From: Clostridiales bacterium
GTDB lineage: Bacteria; Bacillota_A; Clostridia; Oscillospirales; Oscillospiraceae
Assembly: GCA_004553625.1 (NCBI GenBank)
Contig: SFKX01000021.1
Span: forward strand, 1 to 53,333
Length of the DNA stretch: 53,333 bases
Reading direction: 5' to 3'
The notes under the pieces are model-generated. The model saw only the letters and a program-made list of their open reading frames with translations. It was not told where the DNA came from and searched no databases. The number at the start of each line of letters is the position of its first letter. Position 1 is the stretch's first letter. Made by a program: the position numbers and the translations under genes. Of the stretch, positions 39,777 through 49,252 are shown one piece after another.

Positions 39777-40958
39777 TTGCGAGTTAAGCCGGTACCGCGC
39801 TCGCGGGATGCCCCGCTGTCGACCGGGGCGCGATGGATAACGCTGGCCGACACAGACTCGGACCTCACTGTACCCGGATATTCGAGGCTCATCGACTCGC
39901 CGGACGTTGCAAATGCCGTCGGAATGGTGGCCGATATCATATCCGACGCCACAATATGGCTCATGGAGAACACCGACGAGGGCGACAAGCGGCTCAAAAA
40001 CGAGCTGTCGCGCATGATCGATATCACTCCGTACAGTCTGGGGACACGCCAGACCTGGGTCAGCTGGATAGTGACCACGATGTTCACATCCGGGGACGGC
40101 AACGCCTTCGTCCTTCCTGCTTCCCGTAACGGCCGGATAGAGGAGCTGCTGCCCATGCCGGGCGCGACGACGCTGCCGCAGGACAACGGCCTGAGCTATT
40201 CCATCCAATGGCGAGGCCAGATGTTTGCGCCTGATAATGTACTGCACTTCCGGCTGCATCCGGATCCGGCTGCGCCGTGGCGGGGCAGAGGCCCGCGCGT
40301 GCAGCTGCGCGAGGTGCTTAAGAATCTGCGTCAGGCCGCGGCGACCACAAACGCCTTTATGTCCTCAAAGTGGATGCCGAGCGTGATCATCAAGGTGGAC
40401 TCCAATTCCGAGGAACTAAGAGAGCCGTCTGGCCGCGAGAAGCTGATGCATGAGTACATACAGACGCAGCGCGCCGGCGAGCCCTGGATGATCCCCGCGG
40501 AGCTCATGGACGTTGTCACGGTCAAACCGCTGTCCCTGGCCGACATTGCGATATCGTCCAGCGTGGAGATGGACAAGCGCTGCGTCGCGGCTGCAATACG
40601 GGTACCGCCGTATTTCCTAGGCGTGGGGGAGTACAGCGAGGCGGCATACAACAACTTTATCCGCACGACGGCCCAGCCGATAGCGAACGGCATCGCACAG
40701 GAGCTTACAAAGAAGCTCCTGATCTCCGAGCGCTGGTACTGGAAGTTCAACACCCGCAGACTTTACGCCTACGACCTCAAGACGCTGGCCTCGGTCGGCG
40801 ACGACCAGTATGTCCGCGGCATAATGACGGGCAATGAGGTCCGCGACTGGCTTGACCTGCCGCCGGAGCCCGGCCTGGATGAGCGCGTTATCCTGGAGAA
40901 CTATATCCCTGCCGGCATGATCGGCAATCAGAAAAAGCTGCAAAGTGAGGAGGACTGA
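39777..40958 (+). CDS. Portal protein, HK97 family
   Basis: 393 residues. The family pattern includes VANAVGMVADIISDATIWL near the N-terminus, GDGNAFVLPASRNGRIEELLPM and the later VEMDKRCVAAAIRVPPYFLG. It forms the dodecameric ring at one capsid vertex. TTG 39777 directly follows the terminase stop, with AAGGAGGG upstream, so the genes are translationally coupled. Confidence 0.93.
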   Translation: MRVKPVPRSRDAPLSTGARWITLADTDSDLTVPGYSRLIDSPDVANAVGMVADIISDATIWLMENTDEGDKRLKNELSRMIDITPYSLGTRQTWVSWIVTTMFTSGDGNAFVLPASRNGRIEELLPMPGATTLPQDNGLSYSIQWRGQMFAPDNVLHFRLHPDPAAPWRGRGPRVQLREVLKNLRQAAATTNAFMSSKWMPSVIIKVDSNSEELREPSGREKLMHEYIQTQRAGEPWMIPAELMDVVTVKPLSLADIAISSSVEMDKRCVAAAIRVPPYFLGVGEYSEAAYNNFIRTTAQPIANGIAQELTKKLLISERWYWKFNTRRLYAYDLKTLASVGDDQYVRGIMTGNEVRDWLDLPPEPGLDERVILENYIPAGMIGNQKKLQSEED

Positions 40959-40959
40959 T

Positions 40960-41553
40960 ATGCCCGGAGCAGATAGAACTAACAGGCAGCGCCGCTGCCT
41001 GCCGGTCGAGTATTCCACGCGCGAGGAGGGCGGAGAGCTCTATATCGAGGGATACTTTGCCGTTTTCAACAGCCCCTACGAGTTTTGGCCGGGAGCCTCG
41101 GAAGTTATCCTGCCCGGTGCTTTTGACGAATCTGTGTCCGGTGACGTGCGCGCGCTGGTAAACCACAATACAGACCTCGTCCTGGGCCGCACCCGCGCCG
41201 GCACTCTGACCCTGAAACAGGACTCCAGAGGCCTGTGGGGACGCATCACAATCAATCAGGAAGACCGAGCGGCGATGGACCTCTATGCCCGCGTCAAGCG
41301 CGGAGACGTGAGCCAGTGCTCGTTTGGCTTTGAAATCGAATCTGAGCGGTATATCGAGCTGGGTGACGGCAAATGCCGCTGGGAGATCGAAAAGGTCAAC
41401 CCTCTCTACGAGGTCAGCCCCTGCACGTTCCCGGCGTATGAGGACACTGGCATAGAAGCCAGGCGCAGGGACCTGGAGACCATCAACCGGCGCCGCCTGG
41501 AGCATTGGCGCGCTGAAATGAGACGAAGATTAGGAGGTAGCAATGGCACTTAA
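40960..41553 (+). CDS. HK97-type prohead protease
   Basis: 197 residues. The U35/HK97 protease pattern is seen: GYFAVFNSPYE, then ILPGAFDES, the active-site His in VNHNTDLVLGRT and Ser in SQCSFGFEI. It cleaves the scaffold part of the capsid protein. ATG 40960 follows GAGGAGG, one nt after the portal stop. Confidence 0.9.
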   Translation: MPGADRTNRQRRCLPVEYSTREEGGELYIEGYFAVFNSPYEFWPGASEVILPGAFDESVSGDVRALVNHNTDLVLGRTRAGTLTLKQDSRGLWGRITINQEDRAAMDLYARVKRGDVSQCSFGFEIESERYIELGDGKCRWEIEKVNPLYEVSPCTFPAYEDTGIEARRRDLETINRRRLEHWRAEMRRRLGGSNGT

Positions 41554-42940
41554 AGTACTCGTTCTCCGCAAGAGGATCGAGCCCCTGCAGGCCGAGCTGG
41601 AGCAGCTGCGTACCGCCGCATCCAGCTTCGAGGCTCGCGAGGCGGAGCTTGAGCAGGCGATAAATGAGGCCGCGACTGATGAGGAGCGCGAAGTCGTGGA
41701 AACGCTTGTAAGCGAATTCGAGCAGACGCGGGAAACCAACGTGAGCGAGCAGGCCCGCATATCAGGCGAGATCGCCGAGCTGGAGAGGCAGATTGCAGAA
41801 ATCGAAGCGGCCGGCAAGGCCGCAAGAAGCGCCGAGCCCGGCGCAGGTGTGAAGAAAAGGAGTGATTCTGTGGCGAATATATCGACCAACACCAGGGCGA
41901 TACGTGCCCTGGGCGAGACCCCTGAACAGCGCATGGCGCTTGTTACCCGAGAGGACGTAAAGGAGTTCCTGACTCGTGTCCGCGGCTTTCGCCGCGCTGC
42001 ATCCTCCGTGACCGGCGCCGAGCTCGGTGTTCCCGACATTCTGATGGGCGTGCTGCGCGACGGCGTTGATCGCTATTCAAAGCTGATTAGGTTTGTTACG
42101 CTTCGCCCGATATCCGGGAAAGGACGTCAAAACGTTGCCGGAGCAATCCCGGAAGGGATATGGACGGAGGCGGTTGGTGCTGTCAATGAGCTCACCATAA
42201 CCTTTACACAGGTAGAACTGGATGAATACAAAGTTGGCGGCTACGTGTCCGTGCCTAACAGCAGCCTTGAGGATGACTCGGATCTCCAGCTTCTGGCCAC
42301 AATCATTGACTATCTTGGGCAGGCTATAGGTCTTGCACTTGATAAGGCAATCGTGTATGGCACCGGCACAAAAATGCCCGTGGGCTTTGTCACACGACTG
42401 GCCGCCGCTACGCAGCCTGCATGGTGGGGCAAAAACCAGGGGACTTTTACAAACCTGTCAACCTCCAATATTCTGACTCTTGACCTGGCGGCAAGCACCG
42501 GTAAGGAGTTCTTCTCGCCTCTGTTGGCTGCTCTGGGAACCGCAAAGCCTAACTACGCAACTGGTGCTCCTGTGTGGGTCATGAACAGAAAGACCCATAT
42601 GGACCTCATCTGCCGCTGCCTTGAGTTCAATAGCTCCGCAGCGCTTATGTCCGGTGTTTCCAATGTCATGCCGGTTATAGGCGGTGAAATCGTAGAGCTC
42701 GAGTTCATGGCTGATAACGACATTGCTGGCGGATATCTGACGCTGGAGGTCATTGCCGAGCGGAGCGGTGCGAAGATCGCTTACTCGGACATCCCCATGT
42801 TCCTGGACGACTGCACGGTGTTTAAGGGTACCCAGCGCTATGACGGTAAGCCTGTGCGCGGAGAGGCCTTTGTGCTGCTCAACTATGCGAACACGGCGCC
42901 GACAAAGACCGTAACATTCGCCACGGACGCCGCTAACTAA
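41543..42940 (+). CDS. Major capsid protein, HK97 fold with scaffold domain
   Basis: 465 residues. The first 110 form a coiled, acidic delta/scaffold domain (AELEQLRTAASSFEAREAELEQ), expected to be removed by the protease encoded upstream. From about 150 the HK97-fold capsid follows (TEAVGAVNELTITFTQVELDEYKVGGYVSVPNSSLEDDSD, then DKAIVYGTG and YSDIPMFLDDCTVFKGTQRYDG). The gene overlaps the protease gene by 11 nt. Confidence 0.95.
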   Translation: MALKVLVLRKRIEPLQAELEQLRTAASSFEAREAELEQAINEAATDEEREVVETLVSEFEQTRETNVSEQARISGEIAELERQIAEIEAAGKAARSAEPGAGVKKRSDSVANISTNTRAIRALGETPEQRMALVTREDVKEFLTRVRGFRRAASSVTGAELGVPDILMGVLRDGVDRYSKLIRFVTLRPISGKGRQNVAGAIPEGIWTEAVGAVNELTITFTQVELDEYKVGGYVSVPNSSLEDDSDLQLLATIIDYLGQAIGLALDKAIVYGTGTKMPVGFVTRLAAATQPAWWGKNQGTFTNLSTSNILTLDLAASTGKEFFSPLLAALGTAKPNYATGAPVWVMNRKTHMDLICRCLEFNSSAALMSGVSNVMPVIGGEIVELEFMADNDIAGGYLTLEVIAERSGAKIAYSDIPMFLDDCTVFKGTQRYDGKPVRGEAFVLLNYANTAPTKTVTFATDAAN

Positions 42941-42955
42941 AAGGAGGTGGGCCGA

Positions 42956-43246
42956 GTGACGCCTACGGCAAACCAGAGGATCCTTTTGCAGACCGATCTC
43001 GGCCTGCTGCATCCCACGCCTGAGCAGGAGGTGCAGCTTGACCACTACCTGTCAATGGCTCATGCGGCGATATTGAGAGAGGGCGTCCGGCTGGATCCGG
43101 ACGCCCCTGAAGATGACGCGCTGCTCTCCATGTATGCCGCCTGGATATATCGCCGGCGGGCAAGCCCGGACGCCTCGGGCATGCCCCGCATGATCCGGGC
43201 AGAGCTCAATGACCGCAAGATCGCTCAGGCAGGTGGCAGCGCATGA
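42956..43246 (+). CDS. Head-tail connector (gp6-like adaptor)
   Basis: 96 residues, helical, with DHYLSMAHAAILREGVRLD and LLSMYAAWIYRRR, the pattern of phage DNA-packaging/adaptor proteins following the capsid gene. GTG 42956 is used because AAGGAGG at 42941-42947 is properly spaced for it. Confidence 0.8.
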   Translation: MTPTANQRILLQTDLGLLHPTPEQEVQLDHYLSMAHAAILREGVRLDPDAPEDDALLSMYAAWIYRRRASPDASGMPRMIRAELNDRKIAQAGGSA

Positions 43247-43581
43247 TCTATGACCGCGTGCTGACTGTCTGCACACTTGATACTGAGGCCGAGCCCCGCT
43301 GCCTGCGTCCGTGCCGGAGCTATTACTTTGGTGAATCCACCGTCGGCGTGACGCGATATTACGCCGCGCTGCAGGCCGGTGAGCGTGTAGACATTGCCGC
43401 CGAGATGTGGCCGGCGCCGATAAGCGCCGAGCAGTTCTGCCTGGTCGACGGGGCCCAGTATCGCATAGTTCAGATTCAGCGCAAGCAGAACTCCGACGGG
43501 CTGCCTGTGCAGATGCTGTCGCTCAGGCTGTCAGAGACTGTGTTCCCGGTTGAGGAGGCAAAGCATGATACCGATAGCTGA
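43243..43581 (+). CDS. Head closure (stopper) protein
   Basis: 112 residues, beta-rich, second gene after the capsid. The pattern RYYAALQAGERVDIAAEMW and YRIVQIQRKQNSDGLPVQMLSLR is like small head-closure proteins. It overlaps the previous gene by 4 nt. Assignment rests on position and size more than motif. Confidence 0.7.
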   Translation: MIYDRVLTVCTLDTEAEPRCLRPCRSYYFGESTVGVTRYYAALQAGERVDIAAEMWPAPISAEQFCLVDGAQYRIVQIQRKQNSDGLPVQMLSLRLSETVFPVEEAKHDTDS

Positions 43582-43891
43582 AGCCCTTGCGGACATTGGA
43601 GCGCCTGTGTCTCCGGTCCCGTACAGAGGAACTGAGGACGCCTTTGTGACCTATCAGTGCATAGGGCAGACCGGGCAGATATACGCCGAAGGTATGGAAG
43701 CTGAGACGGGCGTGGCCTACGCCGTGGACATCTTCACCGGCGGGAGCTATGTGCCGCTGATGAAAAAAGTGAAGGCTGCGCTCGAGGCTGCCGGCTGGGT
43801 CTCCACGCTGGATGCCGTGCAGTACTCAGACGACAAGCGCCAGTCCCAGGCGAGCTTGACGGCCATAGCTGCGGGGGCGCTGTATGGCTAA
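43565..43891 (+). CDS. Probable tail terminator protein
   Basis: 108 residues. Sequence MIPIAEALADIGAPVSPVPY, then FVTYQCIGQTGQIYAEG and the helix VPLMKKVKAALEAAGW is similar in layout to tail-terminator proteins. ATG 43565 follows GAGGAGG inside the end of the previous gene. It precedes the gp10-like gene, so order differs slightly from the HK97 type. Confidence 0.7.
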   Translation: MIPIAEALADIGAPVSPVPYRGTEDAFVTYQCIGQTGQIYAEGMEAETGVAYAVDIFTGGSYVPLMKKVKAALEAAGWVSTLDAVQYSDDKRQSQASLTAIAAGALYG

Positions 43892-44321
43892 ATTTGTATA
43901 CCCGGATGTCGCGCTGTCTGAGCTTGCGAGGAAGCTTGAGGACAACGGCCTGTACGACAAGGAGAACGCAAAAAAAATCCTATACGCCGGCGCCGAGATA
44001 TTTGTGAAAGAGGCCCGGAGCGCCCTGGTGCGCGCCGGGCATATCGATACCGGAGCCATGCGCGATAATATTACCTACTACAAACGGATAAACACAAAAA
44101 AAGGCTGCTACAGTGTGACGGCGTCAATTAAGGGCAAGGACGAGAAGGGCGTAAAGAATGCGGTCAAGGGCTTTGTACTGAACTATGGCCGCAAAAAGGC
44201 CTACGGCTACATTCCCGGCTCGCACTTCTGGAACGCCGCCATTATGTACGCAACCCCTAAGATGATCCGCGCCTGTGAGGACGCGGCAAACACGATATTG
44301 CACGAGAAAGGACTGATATAA
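43884..44321 (+). CDS. HK97 gp10-like tail completion/neck protein
   Basis: 145 residues. The family elements AKKILYAGAEIFVKEARSAL, then GHIDTGAMRDNITYYK, are characteristic of HK97 gp10-like proteins. It joins head and tail. Overlaps both neighbours by a few bases. Confidence 0.88.
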   Translation: MAKFVYPDVALSELARKLEDNGLYDKENAKKILYAGAEIFVKEARSALVRAGHIDTGAMRDNITYYKRINTKKGCYSVTASIKGKDEKGVKNAVKGFVLNYGRKKAYGYIPGSHFWNAAIMYATPKMIRACEDAANTILHEKGLI

Positions 44322-44914
44322 TGCCCGCGTTTGACCTGAGATATATCAAAATCGGCAAGTACAAAAATACAAGCGGGACCATCTCATACTCAGACGTCAC
44401 CACCATCGGTGACGCCATGGATGTGAACTTGCAGTTCAAATATGCTGAGGGCCGCCTTTATGCTGAAGGCGTGCTGGCAGAATATTTGAAGCTCATCACC
44501 GGAGGCACTATAAGCATCGCTGTCAAATACATACCCACTGAAGCTCAGAAAGCGATGTTCGGAGCAAAGGATTCTTTGATAACCGTTGCCGGTATAACGC
44601 CGGCTGCGACTGGGCTTGCCTACACAGGCGCAGACGAGCCTTCCGCTGTAGGCTGCGCGTTCTATGCTCCCGACATGATAGACGGCGCTCTCAAATACAC
44701 CTGTGTGTTTGTGCGGCGCATCATATTCGGCCTACCGGCGATGGTGTACAAGACAAAGGGCGACAGCCTCACATTCCAGACTCCCACGACGACGGGCGAG
44801 TTCATGGCAGACCACTCCTCCACGCAAAATCTGGTTGACGTGGTGACCGTCGATACTGTCGATAACGCCAAGAAGTGGGTCGACGGGGCTCTCGGCGTGA
44901 CAACCGGAGGCTAA
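44321..44914 (+). CDS. Major tail (tube) protein
   Basis: 197 residues, beta-rich, in the tail-tube position before the chaperone genes. Family stretches: ISYSDVTTIGDAMDVNLQFKYAEGRLYAEG type start and CVFVRRIIFGLPAMVYKTKGDSLTFQTP. It polymerises to form the siphovirus tail tube. The ATG overlaps the previous stop. Confidence 0.9.
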   Translation: MPAFDLRYIKIGKYKNTSGTISYSDVTTIGDAMDVNLQFKYAEGRLYAEGVLAEYLKLITGGTISIAVKYIPTEAQKAMFGAKDSLITVAGITPAATGLAYTGADEPSAVGCAFYAPDMIDGALKYTCVFVRRIIFGLPAMVYKTKGDSLTFQTPTTTGEFMADHSSTQNLVDVVTVDTVDNAKKWVDGALGVTTGG

Positions 44915-44919
44915 CAGCC

Positions 44920-45270
44920 ATGATAGATATGCGCCTCGAACGTGTGCCGTTTGAATTCGACGGTCACACCTTTCAGCTTTGCTGCAACATGAACGTCCTG
45001 GCCGATGTCCAGGAGGCCTTTGACGGAAAAATCAGTGAGGCGCTGTCGGGCAAGGCCGGCGTCCGGTCGCTGATGGAATTCCTCGCGGCCATGCTCAATG
45101 ATTCCGCTGATGAGCAGGGAATAGAGGTTCGCTATACCTCTCGCCAGGTGGGGCGCATGCTCGCACCCGCACGGATGAACGAGGTCAAGGCTATTGTCAT
45201 GCGGCTGGTGGGAAAAGCCATGTCTGCCGACACAGAGCTCTCCACAGAAGAGGACACCCCAAAAAACTGA
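44920..45270 (+). CDS. Tail assembly chaperone, short form (gpG-like)
   Basis: 116 residues from ATG 44920 (GGAGG upstream). FEFDGHTFQLCCNMNVLADVQEAFDG and a helical middle match G-type chaperones encoded between tube and tape measure. The last codons CCA AAA AAC TGA include a perfect -1 slippery heptamer, giving a longer GT product. Confidence 0.9.
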   Translation: MIDMRLERVPFEFDGHTFQLCCNMNVLADVQEAFDGKISEALSGKAGVRSLMEFLAAMLNDSADEQGIEVRYTSRQVGRMLAPARMNEVKAIVMRLVGKAMSADTELSTEEDTPKN

Positions 45271-45488
45271 CTGACCAGGCGGAGCCGGAGTCGCGCAGTA
45301 TCGACTTCGCCTGGTATCTGTATGCCTGGATGAGCGTCCTCTGGCTCGACGAGAGAGCCTTTTGGCGCACCGCAACACCTGCGCGCGTTGCGGCTCTGCT
45401 GCAGGCTGCCGCGCCCCGGAGGACACTGCATCGCGATGACAAGCCGCAGAAGTCGCTGTCAGCCTATTTACTCGGAGGAGGTGGTTAA
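44920..45488 (+). CDS. Tail assembly chaperone, frameshifted GT form
   Basis: After a -1 shift on A AAA AAC at 45261-45267 the reading continues with LTDQAEPESRSIDFAWYLYA and runs to TAA 45486-45488, adding 73 residues for 189 in total. The extension has no start codon of its own with a ribosome binding site and fills the gap up to the tape measure start exactly, as in lambda G/GT. The T part recruits the tape measure protein to the tube. Confidence 0.88.
45261..45267 (+). promoter_or_regulatory. -1 ribosomal frameshift slippery site
   Basis: A AAA AAC in the zero frame of the chaperone gene, directly before its TGA stop at 45268-45270. Confidence 0.88.
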
Positions 45489-45490
45489 GC

Positions 45491-47236
45491 GTGGCCACGC
45501 CGTCATTAAAATTTGGAATTGAACTGAATGGTGAAAAAGAGTTTCGAGATGCAGTGGGTGAGATTGATAAATCTCTTAAAGTTCTGAGGTCAGAGATGCG
45601 GCTGGTTGCCGTCCAATTTGACGATAATGCTGACAGCCTTGATGCACTCACTGAAAGCAACGATGTTCTAAATCGCCAGATACTTACGCAAAAAGAGAAA
45701 ATTGAAATGCTGCAAGCGGCACTCAAAAATGCTGCCACCAGATATGGTGAGGCTGATGAACGCACAAAAAAGTGGCAGACGGACCTAAATTATGCAGAGG
45801 CTGATTTAATCAAAATGGAACGGCAGCTGCAGTCCAACACCGAGGCCCTGGCTGACGCATCCTCAGGGCTTGATACGCTCGACGGCGGGCTGCTTGATAC
45901 CACAGAGAGCGGCAAAGGTCTCGGCGACGTTCTGGATGACCTGACCGGCAAGCTCGGTGTTAACCTCCCCGAAGGCGCTACGAGCACGCTCAATTCCATG
46001 GTCTCGCTCGGCGGCGAGCTGGCTCTGCTTATCGGCGCCTTCGCAGCTGCCGCGGCTGCAATTGTTGAGGTTGAAAAGGCGCTTGCGAATCTCACTCTTG
46101 AGCAGGCCGCCGCAGCCGGCGAGATTCAGGACGTAGCCATGCAGACGGGCTTGTCCACTGAGGCCGTGCAGCGCTATCAGTATGCCTGCGACCTCATAGG
46201 CGTGTCCTTTGATACTGTGGCCAGCTCCCAGGCCAAGATGATCCAGAGCATGGCCGATGTACAGAGCGGTTCCGAGACGGCCACGGAGACCTGGAATCAG
46301 CTCGGTATCGAGGTCATGAATGCCGACGGCAGCCTTCGTGATGCTCAGGAGGTGTTCCTGGAGGTCATAGACGTCCTGGGCCAAATAGAGAACGTTACCC
46401 AGCGCGACGCGGTATCCATGGAGATATTCGGGCGATCTGCGCAGGACTTAAACCCGCTAATTGTTCAGGGTACGGATGCCTTTCAGGCTCTCTGCGACGA
46501 GGCCTCAAAAGTGGGGACCGTCCTAACAGATGTACAGCTTGAAGCGCTTGCAGGTGTGGATGATGCGCTGATTCGTTTTAACGAGCGCTTGGATGCTGGT
46601 GAGCAGGCCATGGCTCTCAAATTTACCCCTGCGCTCCAAGCCTTTTTTGACGAGACCGGCGAGGGCGTGAAAGGCATCGAGGAGGCCTTGGCCGATAGTG
46701 GTCTAGTGACCGTGTTCGCCTCTCTGCTCGAATTGGTGACTGCGCTTTCGCCAGCATTTGAAGTATTAGGTGATGTACTGGTGGCCTGTTCTCCTGTGTT
46801 TTATGCCATCGCCTGGGTTATAGCGACAATATCCGATGCTCTTAAAGTCGTGCTACTGACGCTGTCCTCAATAGTAAACATCCTGACGCTGGATTTTGCC
46901 GGGGCCGGCGATGATTGGAGCGCTATAGGCGGAATACTGTTCGGCGGCGACAGTGCCTCCGGCCGCGTATTCCAGTCCATGTACAACGCCTCCGGAGACT
47001 GGAACTTCCCCGGCGGCGTGACCTGGGTCGGCGAGAACGGCCCAGAGCGCGTGTTCCTGCCGCGCGGCTCCGTCATCCAGAGCGCTCAGGAGTCGGCCCG
47101 CCGCACCGGCGATGTGTACTATGTCACGATTAGCCTGCATGAGATCTCCGAGCTGAGCGACATAGCCCGCATCGCTCGCGACCGTAGGCGCAAGACACGC
47201 ATGATGCCAAAGGGGGATATTGATGTCGACCTTTAG
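45491..47236 (+). CDS. Tape measure protein
   Basis: 581 residues, helical with an N-terminal coiled coil (about 20-130), hydrophobic helices in the centre (LGGELALLIGAFAAAAAAIVEVE, FEVLGDVLVACSPVFYAIAWVIATI) and the usual C-terminal GGVTWVGENGPERVFLPRGS motif. By the rule of about 0.15 nm per residue the tail would be roughly 85-90 nm. GTG 45491 follows GGAGGAGGTGG, 2 nt after the GT stop. Confidence 0.92.
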   Translation: MATPSLKFGIELNGEKEFRDAVGEIDKSLKVLRSEMRLVAVQFDDNADSLDALTESNDVLNRQILTQKEKIEMLQAALKNAATRYGEADERTKKWQTDLNYAEADLIKMERQLQSNTEALADASSGLDTLDGGLLDTTESGKGLGDVLDDLTGKLGVNLPEGATSTLNSMVSLGGELALLIGAFAAAAAAIVEVEKALANLTLEQAAAAGEIQDVAMQTGLSTEAVQRYQYACDLIGVSFDTVASSQAKMIQSMADVQSGSETATETWNQLGIEVMNADGSLRDAQEVFLEVIDVLGQIENVTQRDAVSMEIFGRSAQDLNPLIVQGTDAFQALCDEASKVGTVLTDVQLEALAGVDDALIRFNERLDAGEQAMALKFTPALQAFFDETGEGVKGIEEALADSGLVTVFASLLELVTALSPAFEVLGDVLVACSPVFYAIAWVIATISDALKVVLLTLSSIVNILTLDFAGAGDDWSAIGGILFGGDSASGRVFQSMYNASGDWNFPGGVTWVGENGPERVFLPRGSVIQSAQESARRTGDVYYVTISLHEISELSDIARIARDRRRKTRMMPKGDIDVDL

Positions 47237-47654
47237 ACTCTATGCCTCTGACTGGGTTTACGTCACTCAGAGCAATGTATATGTTAATGATAGAACAAGC
47301 CAGAAGGTTTCGTTAAAGGATAGCAAAGACGATACTGTCCACAAATATCTGTTCCTCAAATTTGAACCGGTTCCTGAACAATACAAATATAAAAAGCTTG
47401 AAGAAGCGGCATACGTGAACATCTACTCGTCATTTACAACCGAAGCGCCACCGCCCGACGGATACAACTATTTTTCCATCAATGGAAACATAATTGTTGA
47501 GGATGCAGAATTTTCAAAAGTTGTTTACAACAATATGCCAGCCATCGGTAGTGGATCATATACCTTTACTGGCGAAACCTATTTTGGTAGCGATACTCAG
47601 GCTTGGCTCCGAATGTGGTTTTATCCGTGGCGCATGAGCTTAGGGCTTTTCTAA
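47223..47654 (+). pseudogene. 5' part of a frameshifted tail protein gene
   Basis: 143 residues from ATG 47223 (AAAGGGGG upstream). SNVYVNDRTSQKVSLKDSKD, then YLFLKFEPVPEQYKYKKLEEA, resembles a DNRLRE-like N-terminal domain of large tail proteins. The frame closes at 47654, while the continuation of the same protein is open in the -1 frame from 47603. One missing base in the overlap would explain it. Confidence 0.7.
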
Positions 47655-49252
47655 ACAACGGGCTTAGGGTTAGTGAATACATATATCGGCCTTTGACAAG
47701 TCCATTTCTTGCGTATACGCCGGCAAGTGAAAAAATCCCATATGTCGAATTTACCTACTATGTTGATGTTAAGAGCGAACTTCAGGACATATCTCCAACG
47801 AGTGGATATGTTCCAAAGAACGGCAAAGCAAATTTTTCGTGGCATATAGTATTTAAAGAAGGCGACGGATTGTGCTGTGCGGAATCAATAGGGCAAAAGT
47901 CCGGGACATTCCGATGGCGAGCCAAAGGCTCCGGAACAACCAACAGCATTAGTTGTGGGACAATACAACACTGTGAGGTTCCTGATGGTACATTCTCAAC
48001 TGATGAGATCGAGTGGCAGGTTGAAGTAGTCACTGATGCGAACCAGACGCTCTTATCTGATTGGTACACACTGAGCACTGTAGAAGTGCTGTCAGAGGCT
48101 ATACCGTTATCCCCTGTTAGCACCATGGTCGACGGCTCTGCGCCCTGTACCTTCTCCTGGGAACACAACATCGCAACGAGTACACAGCAGACAGCTGCAG
48201 ATCTACAGTACCATACTGGAGACGGATCCTGGACGACGTTAGGCCATGTTTCAGGGGCCTCAACGCAGTATACAGTGCCAGCCAACACCTTTGCATCTGG
48301 CTCTGTGTTCTGGCGCGTCCGCACATATAACACAGATGGAGCTGCTGGCGACTGGAGCGGCGCAGCCGAGATCATCGTAGTTGCCGCACCGCCTGCGCCG
48401 GTGGTAATGGTCACAAGCGGCAGCGCACCGCGGGTGAGTATATCCTGGCAGTCTACGGATCAGCAGGCGTGGGAAGCAGTTGTCGCCGGCATAAGCAGCG
48501 GCATAGTTTACGGCCTGGCAAAGGGTTGGCGGCTGCCCGACTACCTCCCGGACGGCACATATACGGCAAAGGTCCGAGTGTGCAACAAATATAACCTGTG
48601 GAGCCCATGGGGATCTTGCTCCGTCCAGGTAAGCAACGCCGCAGGAGAGGCTATAGTCCTTACAGCGGCCGACGGCGTTGCCGTGTCCCTGCGCTGGGCA
48701 TCGAGCGGATATGACGCCTACTATGTGCTGCGAGATGGACGCCCCATCGCCAAAACCACGGAGCAGAGCTACACGGACAATTTCTGCTCTGGCCGCCATA
48801 CTTACGCAGTGCGGGGAGTGTTCACAGCCACGGGCCAGTATGGCATCTCCAACACCGTTACAGCAGCCTCTACCTGTGACACCGTGTGCATATCTCCGGT
48901 GCCTAATGCAAAGTGGCTGCGGCTGCGATACGCAGATACGTCTGACCGGCGAACATCGCTCAACACGAGCCGTACCGTGAACTATCAGTATCTGCCCGGA
49001 GCCGAGTACCCGTCCGCCGAGATCTCAGAGTGGACATCCGCCACGATGTCGGTACAATGCGCGTTCGCGTCACCGGCAGAATCAGCCGAGCTGGAGGCGT
49101 TAGAGGGTTCTCTGGTGTGCGTCAAAGACCGGCGCGGCAACTGTGCCATCGGTGTGCTCGAGGCCTTGGACAAACAGAGCTCGCGTTTCTTCGATGTCTT
49201 CAGCTTCTCGATACAGCGCGTCAACTATGTCGAGGAGGTCACCTATGATTAG
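47603..49252 (+). pseudogene. 3' part of the frameshifted tail protein gene (Fn3-like repeats)
   Basis: About 549 residues in the -1 frame relative to 47223-47654, opening without a ribosome binding site at a TTG. Several fibronectin-III-like modules are visible (TFSWEHNIATSTQQTAADLQY, then FWRVRTYNTDGAAGDWSGAA; KVRVCNKYNLWSPWGSCSVQV). The C-terminus (AELEALEGSLVCVKDRRGN) is like tail-tip proteins. Homologues recalled from clostridial prophages carry both parts in one chain. The product may still be made from an internal start. Confidence 0.72.

Noticed and set aside
47603..47654. Programmed frameshift in the tail protein gene
   Set aside because: The zero-frame codons around the TTTT tract (TGG TTT TAT) do not form an X XXY YYZ heptamer; a deletion or sequencing error explains the shift better.
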